This document shows, one piece after another, positions 1-8,548 of a DNA stretch of 42,721 bases (within the stretch, counting starts at the first letter, position 1; each line of letters opens with the position of its first letter). The stretch is from Rhodospirillales bacterium (GTDB lineage Bacteria > Pseudomonadota > Alphaproteobacteria > Rhodospirillales > Magnetospirillaceae), in assembly GCA_015654615.1 (NCBI GenBank), contig JAATGN010000332.1, positions 1 to 42,721 on the forward strand, read 5' to 3'. The notes under the pieces were generated by a model that saw only the letters and a program-made list of their open reading frames with translations, was not told the DNA's origin and did no database searches. Made by a program: the position numbers and the translations under genes.

Positions 1-131
1 CGCATGATCGAGGACACGCCCCAAGCCAATCCCCGAGAACGGTGGAAAACCCTCCCTACCCGTCCGCGCCTCTCTCTGTTAGGCTCGGGGGAGTGGGACC
101 ATCCAATCGCATCGCATGTGAAAACGCCTTA

Positions 132-2681
132 ATGTCGAGATTTTTCCGCGCATTGGTGGCGCTTTCCAGTGTCATCGTCTTCGCTTTGGCGCTGTGGGTC
201 CTGCACCGCGCTCTGCATCAGTTCACCCTGGCCGATGTCCAGCGGGCGCTGCATCGCACCCCATGGCCGGCCATCATCGCCGCCGTCGTCGCCAGCGCCG
301 GCTCCTATTGGGCGCTGACGGGATTCGACGCCCTGGCCGCCCGCTATGTCGGCGTGACCCTGCCCTACCGCCGGATCGCCCTGGCCTCCTTCATCAGCCA
401 GGCGATCAGCCACAGCACCGGCTTTGCCGCGCTGACCGGCAGTTCGATCCGCTATCGCCTTTACTCGAGCGCCGGCATCTCGGGCGGCGACGTCGCCCGC
501 ATCGTCGCCTTCTGCGCGCTGACCTTCGGCTTGGGGGCCACCGGCGTGGTCACCGCGGCGATGCTGCTGGAACCGCGCCCGGTCGGCATCGCCGTCGCCT
601 TGCCGGCCACGTCGGTTCATCTCATCGGCCTCGTGCTGCTGGCCGGGTTGGCCGCCTATGTCGCGGCGACCCTTGCCGTGCGGCGCGGGCTCAAGCTTTG
701 GAAATGGCGGGTTCCCCTTCCCTCGTGGCGGATGACCACGGCGCAGGCCCTCCTGGCGGTGATCGATCTGGTCCTGGCCGCCGCCGCCCTGCATCTGCTT
801 TTGCCGCCGGTCGGCGCGCCATCCTTTCTGGCGTTCCTGGGCCTCTACGCCGTCGCCATCCTGGTCGGCGTGGTCAGCCACGTGCCGGGTGGGCTGGGGG
901 TCTTCGAGGGCCTGATGGTGGTGATGCTCCCGCAGATGCCGGCCACGCAGGTCCTGGGGTCCCTGGTTCTTTACCGGGCCATCTACAATCTTTTGCCGCT
1001 GCTGATCGCCGCCCTTCTGCTCGGGGCGATCGAGCTGTTCCAGCGCGGCCGCGTCTTCGCCGCCACGGCGCGCTGGCTGGGCGGCACCATCGACATCATG
1101 GCGCCCAGCCTGTTCGCCGCCATGGCCTTGCTGGGCGGCGCCGTTTTGCTGTGGTCGGGCGCCACCCCGGCCGTCCCGGTCCGCCTGGCCACCCTGCAGG
1201 ACTTCCTGCCGTTGCCGGTGGTCGAACTGTCCCATCTGCTGGGCAGCGTGGTCGGCGTCTGGCTGCTGCTGCTGGCCCGCGGGCTTTACCGGCGCCTGGA
1301 CGGGGCCTATTGGCTGGCCTGCGGCCTCTACGCCGCCGGCATCGTCTTCTCCCTGCTGAAGGGATTCGACTGGGAGGAGGCCGGACTGCTGGCCATCCTG
1401 TTCGGCGGGCTGGTCCCGGCCCGACGCGCCTTCTACCGCAAGGCCTCGCTGATCCAGCAGCGCTTCACCCTGACCTGGGCGGCGGCCGTCATGACCATCA
1501 TCGGCGGCAGTCTCTGGCTGGCGCAGTTCGCCTTCAAGCATCATGGCTATTCGCGCCAGATGTGGTGGCATTTCGCCTTTGCCTCCGAGGCTCCCCGCGC
1601 CCTTCGCGCCGCCGTGACGGTCACCGCGCTGGCCGGCGTCTATATGCTTTCGCGCCTGCTGGCCCCCGGCCGGGCCCGGCCGGGGGCTCCCGACGCCGAA
1701 CAGCTGGCCGGCGCCAAGACCATCGCCATGGCCTCGCCGTCGGCCGAAGCGCAGATCGCCCTGCTGGGCGACAAAAGCTTTTTGTTCAACGCCGAACGGA
1801 CGGCCTTCCTGATGTACGCCCGCTCGGGGCGCAGCTGGGTGGCCCTGGGCGACCCGGTCGGCCCGCCGGCCGAATGGCCGGATCTGATCTGGCAGTTCCG
1901 GGAAATGGTCGACCAGACGGCCGGCTGGCCGGTCTTCTACCAGGTCTCGGGCGAGGCCTTGCCCTTCTATCTCGATCTCGGCCTGTCCTTCGTCAAACTG
2001 GGCGAGGAAGCCCGGGTGCGGCTCGACGGCTTTTCCCTGCAAGGCCCGACCAGAAGCGAATTGCGCTACGCCCACAAACGGGCCCAGAAAGACGGAGCGA
2101 GCTTCGAGGTGGTTCCCGTCGAGGCCGTTCCCGCCCTGCTCGCCGATCTGCAGGGCATTTCGGACGAATGGCTGACCAGCCGCCATACCAAGGAGAAGGG
2201 GTTCTCGCTCGGCCGTTTCGACCCCGGCTATCTGCGGCATTTCCCGATGGCGCTGGTCCGCCGCCAGGGCCGCATCGTCGCCTTCGCCAATCTGTGGCTG
2301 TCGGGAGACCAGGAAGAGATCGCCGTCGACCTGATGCGGCACGGCCAGGACAGCGGTTACGGCGTGATGGACTATCTGTTCATCGAGACCATGCTGTGGA
2401 GCCAGACGCAGGGCTATCGCTGGTTCAGCTTCGGCGTGGCGCCGCTGTCGGGCATGCGCGACAACACGCTGGCCCCCTTGTGGAACAGGGTCGGCGCCTT
2501 CCTCTACCGTCACGGCGAAGACTTGTATAATTTTCAAGGGTTGCGCCGCTACAAGGAAAAGTTCCTGCCGGTCTGGCGGCCGCGTTTCATGGCTTCGCCG
2601 GGCGGCATGGCCCTGCCGCGCGTCGCCACCGACGTGGCGGCCCTGATCTCGGGCGGAGTGAAAGGACTGGTGATGAAATGA
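132..2681 (+). CDS. mprF: Bifunctional lysylphosphatidylglycerol flippase/synthetase MprF (LpiA-like)
   Basis: This 849-residue inner-membrane protein matches the full-length MprF/LpiA architecture. Residues 1 to about 500 are a string of hydrophobic segments (flippase part). From about residue 525 a soluble DUF2156 (GNAT-like) domain follows, with the blocks FLFNAERTAFLMYARSG, VALGDPVGP and FSFGVAPLSGM typical of aminoacyl-tRNA-dependent phosphatidylglycerol acylation. The family moves lysine (sometimes alanine) from charged tRNA onto phosphatidylglycerol and flips the product outward, lowering surface charge and raising resistance to cationic peptides and acid. I chose the ATG at 132, which starts directly before the first membrane segment; an in-frame GTG at 42 would add 30 residues without hydrophobic or conserved character. 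The stop overlaps the next start by 4 bp (ATGA), so the two genes are translationally coupled. The amino acid specificity cannot be read from the sequence. Confidence 0.93.
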   Translation: MSRFFRALVALSSVIVFALALWVLHRALHQFTLADVQRALHRTPWPAIIAAVVASAGSYWALTGFDALAARYVGVTLPYRRIALASFISQAISHSTGFAALTGSSIRYRLYSSAGISGGDVARIVAFCALTFGLGATGVVTAAMLLEPRPVGIAVALPATSVHLIGLVLLAGLAAYVAATLAVRRGLKLWKWRVPLPSWRMTTAQALLAVIDLVLAAAALHLLLPPVGAPSFLAFLGLYAVAILVGVVSHVPGGLGVFEGLMVVMLPQMPATQVLGSLVLYRAIYNLLPLLIAALLLGAIELFQRGRVFAATARWLGGTIDIMAPSLFAAMALLGGAVLLWSGATPAVPVRLATLQDFLPLPVVELSHLLGSVVGVWLLLLARGLYRRLDGAYWLACGLYAAGIVFSLLKGFDWEEAGLLAILFGGLVPARRAFYRKASLIQQRFTLTWAAAVMTIIGGSLWLAQFAFKHHGYSRQMWWHFAFASEAPRALRAAVTVTALAGVYMLSRLLAPGRARPGAPDAEQLAGAKTIAMASPSAEAQIALLGDKSFLFNAERTAFLMYARSGRSWVALGDPVGPPAEWPDLIWQFREMVDQTAGWPVFYQVSGEALPFYLDLGLSFVKLGEEARVRLDGFSLQGPTRSELRYAHKRAQKDGASFEVVPVEAVPALLADLQGISDEWLTSRHTKEKGFSLGRFDPGYLRHFPMALVRRQGRIVAFANLWLSGDQEEIAVDLMRHGQDSGYGVMDYLFIETMLWSQTQGYRWFSFGVAPLSGMRDNTLAPLWNRVGAFLYRHGEDLYNFQGLRRYKEKFLPVWRPRFMASPGGMALPRVATDVAALISGGVKGLVMK

Positions 2682-3391
2682 CCATCCCGGCCGTCGCCAG
2701 GTTGGCCTTGGCGATCTTCCTTCTCGCGCCCATGACGGCGCGGGCCCAAGCCGTCGCCCCGCCGATTCTGCCGAAGGGAACGCTGATCGAGTACCGGTCC
2801 GGCGACATCGCCAATCGCGATCTGGCGGTGATCCTGTCGGGCGACGGCGGCTGGGCCGACCTCGACCGGCAGCTGGGAACATTGCTGGTCGGCCGCGGCA
2901 CCAGCGTCCTCGGCTTCGACTGCATGAAATATTTCTGGGACACGCGGAGTCCGGACGAAACGGCGCGCGACGTCAACGCCGCCGTCGCCGCCTATCTGAA
3001 GGCATGGGACAAGGATCGGGTGATCCTGATCGGTTTTTCCTTCGGGGCCGCCGTGCTGCCCTTCGTCCTGACGCGAATGCCGGACACGCTGAAACCGAAG
3101 CTGGCCCTGGCCGCCATGCTGGGGGCCGGCACCTACGCCAATTGGGAAATCCATTGGGGCGACTGGCTGCACGACCAGCCGCACAAAAGCGCCCGGCCCC
3201 TGGCCCCCGAACTGGCCAAATTGGCCGGCATCCGGCTTCTTTGCGTCTATGGCGCCGAGGAAGCCAAGGATTCGGCCTGCCCGGGCCTGGCCCAGAGCGG
3301 CGTCGAAGTGCTGGAACTGCCGGGAGGGCACCACTTCGACGGCAACTACGGCAACCTGGCCGACCAGATCCTTCGCCGCGCGGCGAAATGA
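2678..3391 (+). CDS. AcvB/VirJ-family alpha/beta hydrolase, probable aminoacyl-phosphatidylglycerol hydrolase
   Basis: This 237-residue protein has an N-terminal signal peptide (hydrophobic to about residue 22, cleavage near ARAQA), so it should act in the periplasm. It carries VirJ-family blocks (LSGDGGWADLD near residue 48, FDCMKYFWDTRSPDETARD near 84) and a nucleophile elbow G-F-S-F-G with Ser121; His218/His219 in LPGGHHFDG is the likely catalytic histidine. In Agrobacterium and Rhizobium the homologue AcvB/AtvA is encoded with lpiA (mprF) and hydrolyses lysyl-phosphatidylglycerol. The 4-bp overlap with mprF here fits the same make-and-unmake pairing. The protein has one VirJ domain only, like VirJ itself and unlike the two-domain AcvB. 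The family is clear; the substrate is inferred from the neighbour. Confidence 0.85.
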   Translation: MTIPAVARLALAIFLLAPMTARAQAVAPPILPKGTLIEYRSGDIANRDLAVILSGDGGWADLDRQLGTLLVGRGTSVLGFDCMKYFWDTRSPDETARDVNAAVAAYLKAWDKDRVILIGFSFGAAVLPFVLTRMPDTLKPKLALAAMLGAGTYANWEIHWGDWLHDQPHKSARPLAPELAKLAGIRLLCVYGAEEAKDSACPGLAQSGVEVLELPGGHHFDGNYGNLADQILRRAAK

Positions 3392-3425
3392 ACGGCAGCG
3401 CCGGCGTTCCGGGGCTGTGAAAAAA

Positions 3426-3459
3426 CCAGTGGCGCCGGCCTCCGTGCCGGCCCCACTGG
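3426..3459. repeat. Stem-loop between convergent genes, relative of the GTGGCACCGGC repeat family
   Basis: Two 14-nt arms (3426–3439 and 3446–3459) pair with one mismatch around a 6-nt loop. The hairpin lies 34 nt after the AcvB-like gene and before the end of the minus-strand DUF2076 gene, so it could stop transcription from both sides, although neither side has a long T-run. Its core (GTGGCGCCGGC, then GCCGG) resembles half of the paired palindromes at 32178, 38974 and 42634, suggesting a diverged single copy. Confidence 0.55.
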
Positions 3460-3505
3460 AAGGCATTATTTCACAACCTCTGCCGCCCGCGCTCCCGGCG
3501 TCTTC

Positions 3506-4252
<747 letters not shown>

Positions 4253-4327
4253 CCGTCTCTCCTAGAGTAACACGCCCGGCCGAATTGGGTCCGGGTCGAG
4301 CAAGATTTAACCGGCAACCTTGGCAAA

Positions 4328-4654
4328 TCAAGGGCGGCGCACGCCTTGGAAGAGACGACGGCCGAGGAAGATGAAAATGAACCCCAGCAGGACGACGGAC
4401 AGCCAGCCGGCCCATCGCCGGTTCCAATCCTCGCCGAAAAAATGCATTCCGGCGATCACCACGAAGGAGGAAACGCCGATCGCCGCGAAGAGGATGCTGA
4501 GACGCGGCCTGTCCTGATAGGACCAGGCCACGCCGGCCAGGGCAAAGCCGCTCACCACGATCAACGCGATATGGATACCGTGTCCTTCTTCGATCTCGGC
4601 GCTGAGGATCAATCCGACCAGCAGGATTCCGAGGCTCCAACGAATCCAACGCAA
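4328..4654 (-). CDS. Small four-helix membrane protein of unknown function
   Basis: This 108-residue hydrophobic protein has four likely membrane helices (about residues 5–20, 28–44, 52–70 and 82–98) and a basic C-terminus (GRRLFQGVRRP). The only plausible start in this frame is a TTG at 4654, with an AGGA about 10 nt upstream. No family is recognised. It lies 75 bp before DUF2076 in the same direction and could be co-transcribed with it. The hydrophobic pattern and regular codon use argue for a real gene, but the start is weak. Confidence 0.55.
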   Translation of the reverse strand: MRWIRWSLGILLVGLILSAEIEEGHGIHIALIVVSGFALAGVAWSYQDRPRLSILFAAIGVSSFVVIAGMHFFGEDWNRRWAGWLSVVLLGFIFIFLGRRLFQGVRRP

Positions 4655-4937
4655 TTGTCACCATCCTCTCGGCCGCGACGTGTCTTCGACCCCGGCCGGA
4701 CTTCAACCGATCAAAGCGCCACATCACAGGAAAACCGCCCCGTTTTCAGAATACGCAACCGCGCCCTCTTCGAAAAGCGGTGATCCGCCATCCCAGACCA
4801 TGGGCCTATGGACCGCATCCGCAGGTTGATCCCATGCGCAATATCGCCCCACTCCCGAAAAGAGGGCCGGCCGGACGGCAAGGGCAACCCGCGGCCTCCG
4901 GGACAGCCGGTGACCATGCGTCGGCCCGGCGCCGCCG
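4655..4937. other. Intergenic region with no recognised gene
   Basis: This 283-base stretch separates the small membrane protein from the end of the exporter gene. It should contain the promoter of the minus-strand pair at 3506–4654. I see no convincing coding frame, RNA gene or hairpin with a T-run. Confidence 0.5.
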
Positions 4938-6473
4938 TCAGGTCCTGAGCGGCAGGTCGCGCATCGGCAGGCAGACCAGGAAGCCGAGCGCCGAGAGCCC
5001 GGCGCAGGTGAGGAAGGCGAGGTGGAAGCCGCTCATCAAGGCCGACTGCGCGAGCAGCCGCGTCGCCGCGTCGAGGTGGATGGCGGCGCCCTGGCCGCGC
5101 AACACGCCGAGGGTGACGGTGTGGTGCAGACCGCCGGCCGCCAGCCGCTGCGCGAACCGCGCCGTCAGCAGCGACCCGACCAGCGTGCTGCCGAAGGCGC
5201 CGCCCATGGAGCGCAGGAACAGAAGCGCCGCCGTCGCCGTCCCGACGTCGCGCCGTTCCGCCGCGTTCTGCACCGCGACGAGGCTGGTGGGCTGACAGAG
5301 GCCGATGCCGGCGCCGGCGACGAACATATAGAACGCCGTCGCCATGCGGCCCGTCTCCACGCCCATGCCGGCGAGCAGCAGGAACCCCGCGGTGCCGCCC
5401 GCGAATCCGCACAGGATCAGGGCCTTGCAACGGCCGATGTGGCGCGCCGCCTCGCCGGAGAGGAAGGCGCCGACGATGACGCCGCCCAGGAACGGCACGA
5501 TCAGCGAGCCGGAATCCGAGGCGCTCGCCCCATGCACGAGTTGGAACAGCAGCGGCAGCAGGAAAGCCGCGGCGAAGATGCAGGCCGTGGCGAGAAAGCC
5601 CTCCAGCACGCCGAGCGACACCACCGGATTGAGCACGAGCCGGGGCGGCAGAAGCGGCTCGGGGGCCAGCCGCTCCTGCATGCAGAGCCCGACGAGGGCC
5701 AGCGCCGTGACCCCGGCGAGCCCGCCGATCGGCCAGGAGATCCATGGGAAGCTCTCGCCGCCCCAGCTCAGGATCAACAGCGGACAGGTGATCGCGACGG
5801 TGAGCAGCGCCGCGCCGACATAGTCGATGCGCGCCTCCAGCTGCCGGGCTTTCAGCAGCTTCAGCGCGCGGTTGCTGAGCACGAAGGCGCCTGCGCCGAT
5901 CGGCACGTTGATGAAAAAGATCCAGCGCCAGGAGAAGGCATCGGTGATCCAGCCGCCGAGCACCGGCCCGGCGATGCTGGCCGCCGCCCACACGCCGGAG
6001 ATATAGGCCTGGTACTTGCCGCGTTCCCGCGGGGTGACGACGTCGGCGATCGAGGCCTGGGCCATCGCCAGCAACCCGGCCCCGCCCACCCCCTGCAGCG
6101 CCCGGAAGGCGACGAGCTGCGGCAGGGTCCGGGCGAATCCGCAGAGCACGGAGGCGATGACGAACCACACGATGGCCGGCAGCAGCAGCGCCCGCCGGCC
6201 GTAGAGGTCGGAGAGCTTGCCGTAGATCGGCGTCGCCGCCGTCGAGGTGAGCAGATAGGCCGAGATGATCCAGGAGAGATGCTCGTAGCTGTTGAGGTCG
6301 CCGGCGATCGCCGGCACCGCCGGCACCACGACGTTCTGGTCGATCGCCGAAAGCAGCATGCAGAGCAGGACGCCGGAGAGCACCTGCATCACCTGCTGGC
6401 GCGTGAATACGGGGCCCGCCGCGGCGGTGCCGTCCGCGGGCCGTGCATCGGGGAGGGAATCTGGAGCGTTCAT
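4938..6473 (-). CDS. DHA2-family (14-helix) MFS drug:proton antiporter
   Basis: This 511-residue inner-membrane exporter has a cytoplasmic N-terminus of about 30 residues followed by 14 predicted helices. MFS motifs are visible: LSAIDQNVVVPAVPAIAGDL in helix 1 (the DHA2 D-x-T-I/V-V-N/P-V-A-L-P variant), GKLSDLYGRR (motif A) between helices 2 and 3, and GPVLGGWITD (motif C) in helix 5. The family exports drugs, dyes and other amphiphilic compounds using the proton gradient. I chose the ATG at 6473 (MNAPDSL), because the frame further upstream is a low-complexity Arg/Pro/Ala sequence. The gene has no partner membrane-fusion protein nearby. Its texture (many AGC and CTC-type codons) looks somewhat unlike the flanking genes, and it borders an accessory segment, so acquisition by transfer is plausible but unproven. 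The substrate is unknown. Confidence 0.9.
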   Translation of the reverse strand: MNAPDSLPDARPADGTAAAGPVFTRQQVMQVLSGVLLCMLLSAIDQNVVVPAVPAIAGDLNSYEHLSWIISAYLLTSTAATPIYGKLSDLYGRRALLLPAIVWFVIASVLCGFARTLPQLVAFRALQGVGGAGLLAMAQASIADVVTPRERGKYQAYISGVWAAASIAGPVLGGWITDAFSWRWIFFINVPIGAGAFVLSNRALKLLKARQLEARIDYVGAALLTVAITCPLLILSWGGESFPWISWPIGGLAGVTALALVGLCMQERLAPEPLLPPRLVLNPVVSLGVLEGFLATACIFAAAFLLPLLFQLVHGASASDSGSLIVPFLGGVIVGAFLSGEAARHIGRCKALILCGFAGGTAGFLLLAGMGVETGRMATAFYMFVAGAGIGLCQPTSLVAVQNAAERRDVGTATAALLFLRSMGGAFGSTLVGSLLTARFAQRLAAGGLHHTVTLGVLRGQGAAIHLDAATRLLAQSALMSGFHLAFLTCAGLSALGFLVCLPMRDLPLRT

Positions 6474-6757
6474 GGAACCGTGTCGAATCTGGGAAGCCGC
6501 GCGAAGCGGATCTGCCGACCAACTTAGAGCGTCGCGGCGGCCAGCGCCAGCGCAGTCTCGCGGCGCGCCCCTTGCGGGACCGGCACTGCCGGTTTGGGTG
6601 CTGCTCGAGGCGGCCGAGCGTAGCGAGGGCGGGCCCAAGCCGAGGTCGATCGTCTCTCCGGGAGCGGGGACGGAATGACGCCATAGTGGCTGTTGTATGG
6701 TTCAGGCAGCCGGGCAGGGCGGCGGCGAAGGTGTCGAGGTGGCGCAATTTGATGCCA
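6474..6757. other. Intergenic region between exporter and toxin–antitoxin operon
   Basis: This divergent intergenic stretch should hold the exporter promoter on the minus strand. Several frames are open by GC bias, but none has a ribosome site or recognisable protein. I found no gene and no clear operator in this part; the operator of the toxin–antitoxin operon begins just after it. Confidence 0.4.
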
Positions 6758-6799
6758 TTGCATTTGTCCGGATGTGGAATATATTGTCCATATCTGGAC
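6758..6799 (+). promoter_or_regulatory. Promoter and overlapping inverted-repeat operator of the Xre–RES operon
   Basis: TTGCAT (6758–6763) and TATATT (6780–6785) are separated by 16 bp and form a sigma70-type promoter candidate. An inverted repeat with 13-nt arms (6766–6778 GTCCGGATGTGGA and 6787–6799 TCCATATCTGGAC, 11 of 13 positions pairing) flanks the -10 box. This is the layout expected for autorepression by the antitoxin or the antitoxin–toxin complex. The start codon is at 6815. Confidence 0.6.
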
Positions 6800-6814
6800 T
6801 TTATGGAGAGGGCC

Positions 6815-7342
6815 ATGCCCCAAGCTGCTCGCCGGGAAGCGGCGCCTCGCGCGCCGACACACAGCGTCGATATCAGCGGGCTGGACGGCGGCCATCGCCG
6901 GGAGGTCAGCGGCCCCGGTCTGCGCACATTCTTGAACATCGCCAAGGAATGGGGACTTTCCGAGAACGACAGGATCTGCGTCCTTGGCGCGCCGGCCCGG
7001 TCGACTTTCCATAGCTGGATCGCGAAGGCTCGCGCCGGGGAGCCGATCACTCTTCCGCTGGATACCCTGCTGCGCATCTCGGCGATTTTCGGGATCTACC
7101 AGGGACTGAAGATCATCTTCGTGCGCGAGGGGGATGCCGCGACATGGCTGCACTCGGCCAACAAGGGCCTCGTCTTCGGTGGACAACCGCCGCTGGCGCT
7201 GATCCTGTCCGGCAGCCAGGACGGGATCATGCTGGTGCGACGGCATCTCGATGCCTGGCGTGGCGGCGCCTTCAATGCGCCGGTCCAGGGCTATGACGAG
7301 ACCGCGCCGGCGATCACCGACGCGGACATCCTATTCATCTGA
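6815..7342 (+). CDS. Xre/MbcA/ParS-type antitoxin of a RES toxin–antitoxin system
   Basis: This 175-residue protein has an N-terminal helical DNA-binding part (about residues 35–110, FLNIAKEWGLSENDRICVLGAP and TFHSWIAKARAGEPITLPLDTLLRISAIFGIYQGL, an Xre-like helix-turn-helix). Its C-terminal part (about 115–165, DAATWLHSANKGLVFGGQPPLAL and VRRHLDAWRGG) is the MbcA/ParS/Xre toxin-binding domain. I chose the ATG at 6815 because GGAGAG lies 4 nt upstream; an ATG at 6803 is the alternative. The antitoxin neutralises the RES toxin encoded next and probably represses their shared promoter through the inverted repeat at 6766–6799. The stop codon overlaps the toxin start (TGATG), the usual tight coupling of such pairs. 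Confidence 0.88.
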   Translation: MPQAARREAAPRAPTHSVDISGLDGGHRREVSGPGLRTFLNIAKEWGLSENDRICVLGAPARSTFHSWIAKARAGEPITLPLDTLLRISAIFGIYQGLKIIFVREGDAATWLHSANKGLVFGGQPPLALILSGSQDGIMLVRRHLDAWRGGAFNAPVQGYDETAPAITDADILFI

Positions 7343-8019
7343 TGGCGGGCATTCAGCGGGCCGAGGCGCCGCGACCGACCCACCGGCTGATCCCTTCGAG
7401 GTTCCCGCCGATCTCGGCTTTCGAGGCGGTCGCGTCGGCCGCTGACCTGGCCCAGGTCATGGCGCTGGAAGGATGGACGAACGACCGGCTGGTCCAGCAG
7501 CGCCTTCAGCGACTGCCCGCGAAGGATTGGGTCTTCGGCCGACCGAACGCCGGCGTCGTGATGGCGGCATTCCTCCATGCGCCGGCCGGTGGCCTGCGGT
7601 TTTCCAGCGGGGCTCTCGGAGCCTGGTATGGTGCGGCGGCGGTCAACACCTCGATCGCCGAGGTGGCGCATCATCTGCGCCGGGAGACTTACAACGCCGG
7701 CATGGACGAGATGCGCAGCCAATATCGCGCCTACCTCGCCGACCTGGAGGGTGGCTATCAGGACATTCGGGGACGCAGTGGAGAGTTCCCCGAACTTTAT
7801 GCCCCGGCCGACTATTCGGCGAGCCAGGTCTTTGGGGAGGAGGTACGCGCTTCCGGCGATCACGGAATCCTTTACGACAGTGTGCGTCATCCCGGCGGGC
7901 AAAATGTCGTCTGCTACCGGACGACAAGCATTCTCAACGTCCGCCAGAGCGCCCACTATGAAATCACCGTGCGCCTCGACGCTAAGATCTTGGTGCGCAC
8001 GCTGCAGACCAACGTCTAA
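7342..8019 (+). CDS. RES-domain toxin (NAD+-consuming type II toxin)
   Basis: This 225-residue protein matches the RES family, named for conserved Arg, Glu and Ser. Visible blocks are HRLIPSRFPPISAFEAV near residue 14 (candidate Arg15 or Arg20), NTSIAEVAHH with Glu107, and YDSVRHPGGQNVVCYR with Ser180. Characterised RES toxins such as Mycobacterium tuberculosis MbcT and Pseudomonas putida RES degrade NAD+ and stop growth; they have an ADP-ribosyltransferase-like fold. The length is normal and all three signature residues are present, so the toxin looks intact. It overlaps the antitoxin stop by one base and lies downstream of it, so it can only be made together with its antidote. Confidence 0.9.
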   Translation: MAGIQRAEAPRPTHRLIPSRFPPISAFEAVASAADLAQVMALEGWTNDRLVQQRLQRLPAKDWVFGRPNAGVVMAAFLHAPAGGLRFSSGALGAWYGAAAVNTSIAEVAHHLRRETYNAGMDEMRSQYRAYLADLEGGYQDIRGRSGEFPELYAPADYSASQVFGEEVRASGDHGILYDSVRHPGGQNVVCYRTTSILNVRQSAHYEITVRLDAKILVRTLQTNV

Positions 8020-8479
8020 ATCTCTGGTGACTGTTGTTAAGGTGATACGGTGCCGATCCCGCGTCTGGATGTAGTGCCAAAGTGGGTGGCGCCGGTTTTT
8101 TTTGTCACGCGCCGGCATAACCGAACGGCTTCAGGTGCGGCTTCGCAAGCATACTGATCATCTATGAGCCGGCATTGCTCACCTATACCCTGCAATGCTC
8201 ACCTATACCCTGCATTGCTCACCTATACCCTGCAATGCTCATCCAAAGCCCAAACCCACAGGGGACTTTGCTGCGTAATACCGATGAGGATGGCTGCCCT
8301 TCGTGGACGACCATCGAACCAAGTGCATCGTTCCAGGGCCTTCTTTCCGGCTGCTACTGGAACAGGTGACACGCCTGGAATTTGTCGCATAAAAGGCCCT
8401 TTATGAAAAACCGTGACAGTTGACTGGACATGTCAGCGGGCGCGCAGCCCCCCAATCGTATGTATCCCCGGCAACGACC
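8020..8479. other. Non-coding accessory region with a T8 run and a tandem repeat
   Basis: This region between the RES toxin and the ribbon-helix-helix-like gene contains an eight-T run at about 8095–8102 after a GC-rich patch, which may end the toxin operon, and a 20-bp tandem repeat listed separately. No frame looks coding: the short open frames over the repeat only translate the repeat itself. Base composition falls below that of the surrounding genes. Confidence 0.5.
8172..8240. repeat. 20-bp tandem repeat, three full copies plus a partial copy
   Basis: Units lie at 8181–8200, 8201–8220 and 8221–8240, preceded by a 9-base partial copy at 8172–8180. The consensus is ACCTATACCCTGCAATGCTC. 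The only variation is one position that alternates between A and T along the array (GCATT, GCAAT, GCATT, GCAAT), so there is also a 40-bp period. There are no unique spacers, so this is not a CRISPR array. Confidence 0.9.
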
Positions 8480-8516
8480 TTGACAGGCGATACCAAAAAT
8501 GTACCTAATTGGTACA
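8480..8516 (+). promoter_or_regulatory. Promoter with palindromic operator before the small ribbon-helix-helix-like gene
   Basis: A consensus -35 box TTGACA lies at 8480–8485, with a -10 candidate TACCTA at 8502–8507 (16-bp spacing). A perfect inverted repeat, TGTACC (8500–8505) and GGTACA (8511–8516) around TAATT, sits directly on the -10 region. This position suggests repression, probably by the product of the gene starting at 8549. Confidence 0.6.
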
Positions 8517-8548
8517 GCATTAGTCGTATAGAGGCTATGGAGGTAAGG

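Noticed and set aside
129-2882. A 917-codon open frame on the minus strand opposite mprF
   Set aside because: It is a by-product of high GC content: the translation is low-complexity Arg/Gly/Gln/Pro, while the plus strand encodes a complete MprF with all its domains.
6524-6638. N-terminal extension of the exporter or a separate gene upstream of it
   Set aside because: The open sequence is Arg/Pro/Ala-rich, lacks a ribosome site and resembles non-coding GC-rich DNA; the exporter start at 6473 suffices.
8084-8102. GTGGCGCCGG followed by T8 as another REP-family copy
   Set aside because: Only about ten bases match the family and no paired arm follows; it is too short to claim.
8172-8240. Possible CRISPR array
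   Set aside because: The 20-bp units are directly contiguous with no unique spacers, and no cas genes are present.
8164-8406. Open frames across the 20-bp tandem repeat
   Set aside because: The sequence (PIPCNAHLYPALLTYTLQC) only translates the repeat, has no ribosome site and is matched by another open frame.
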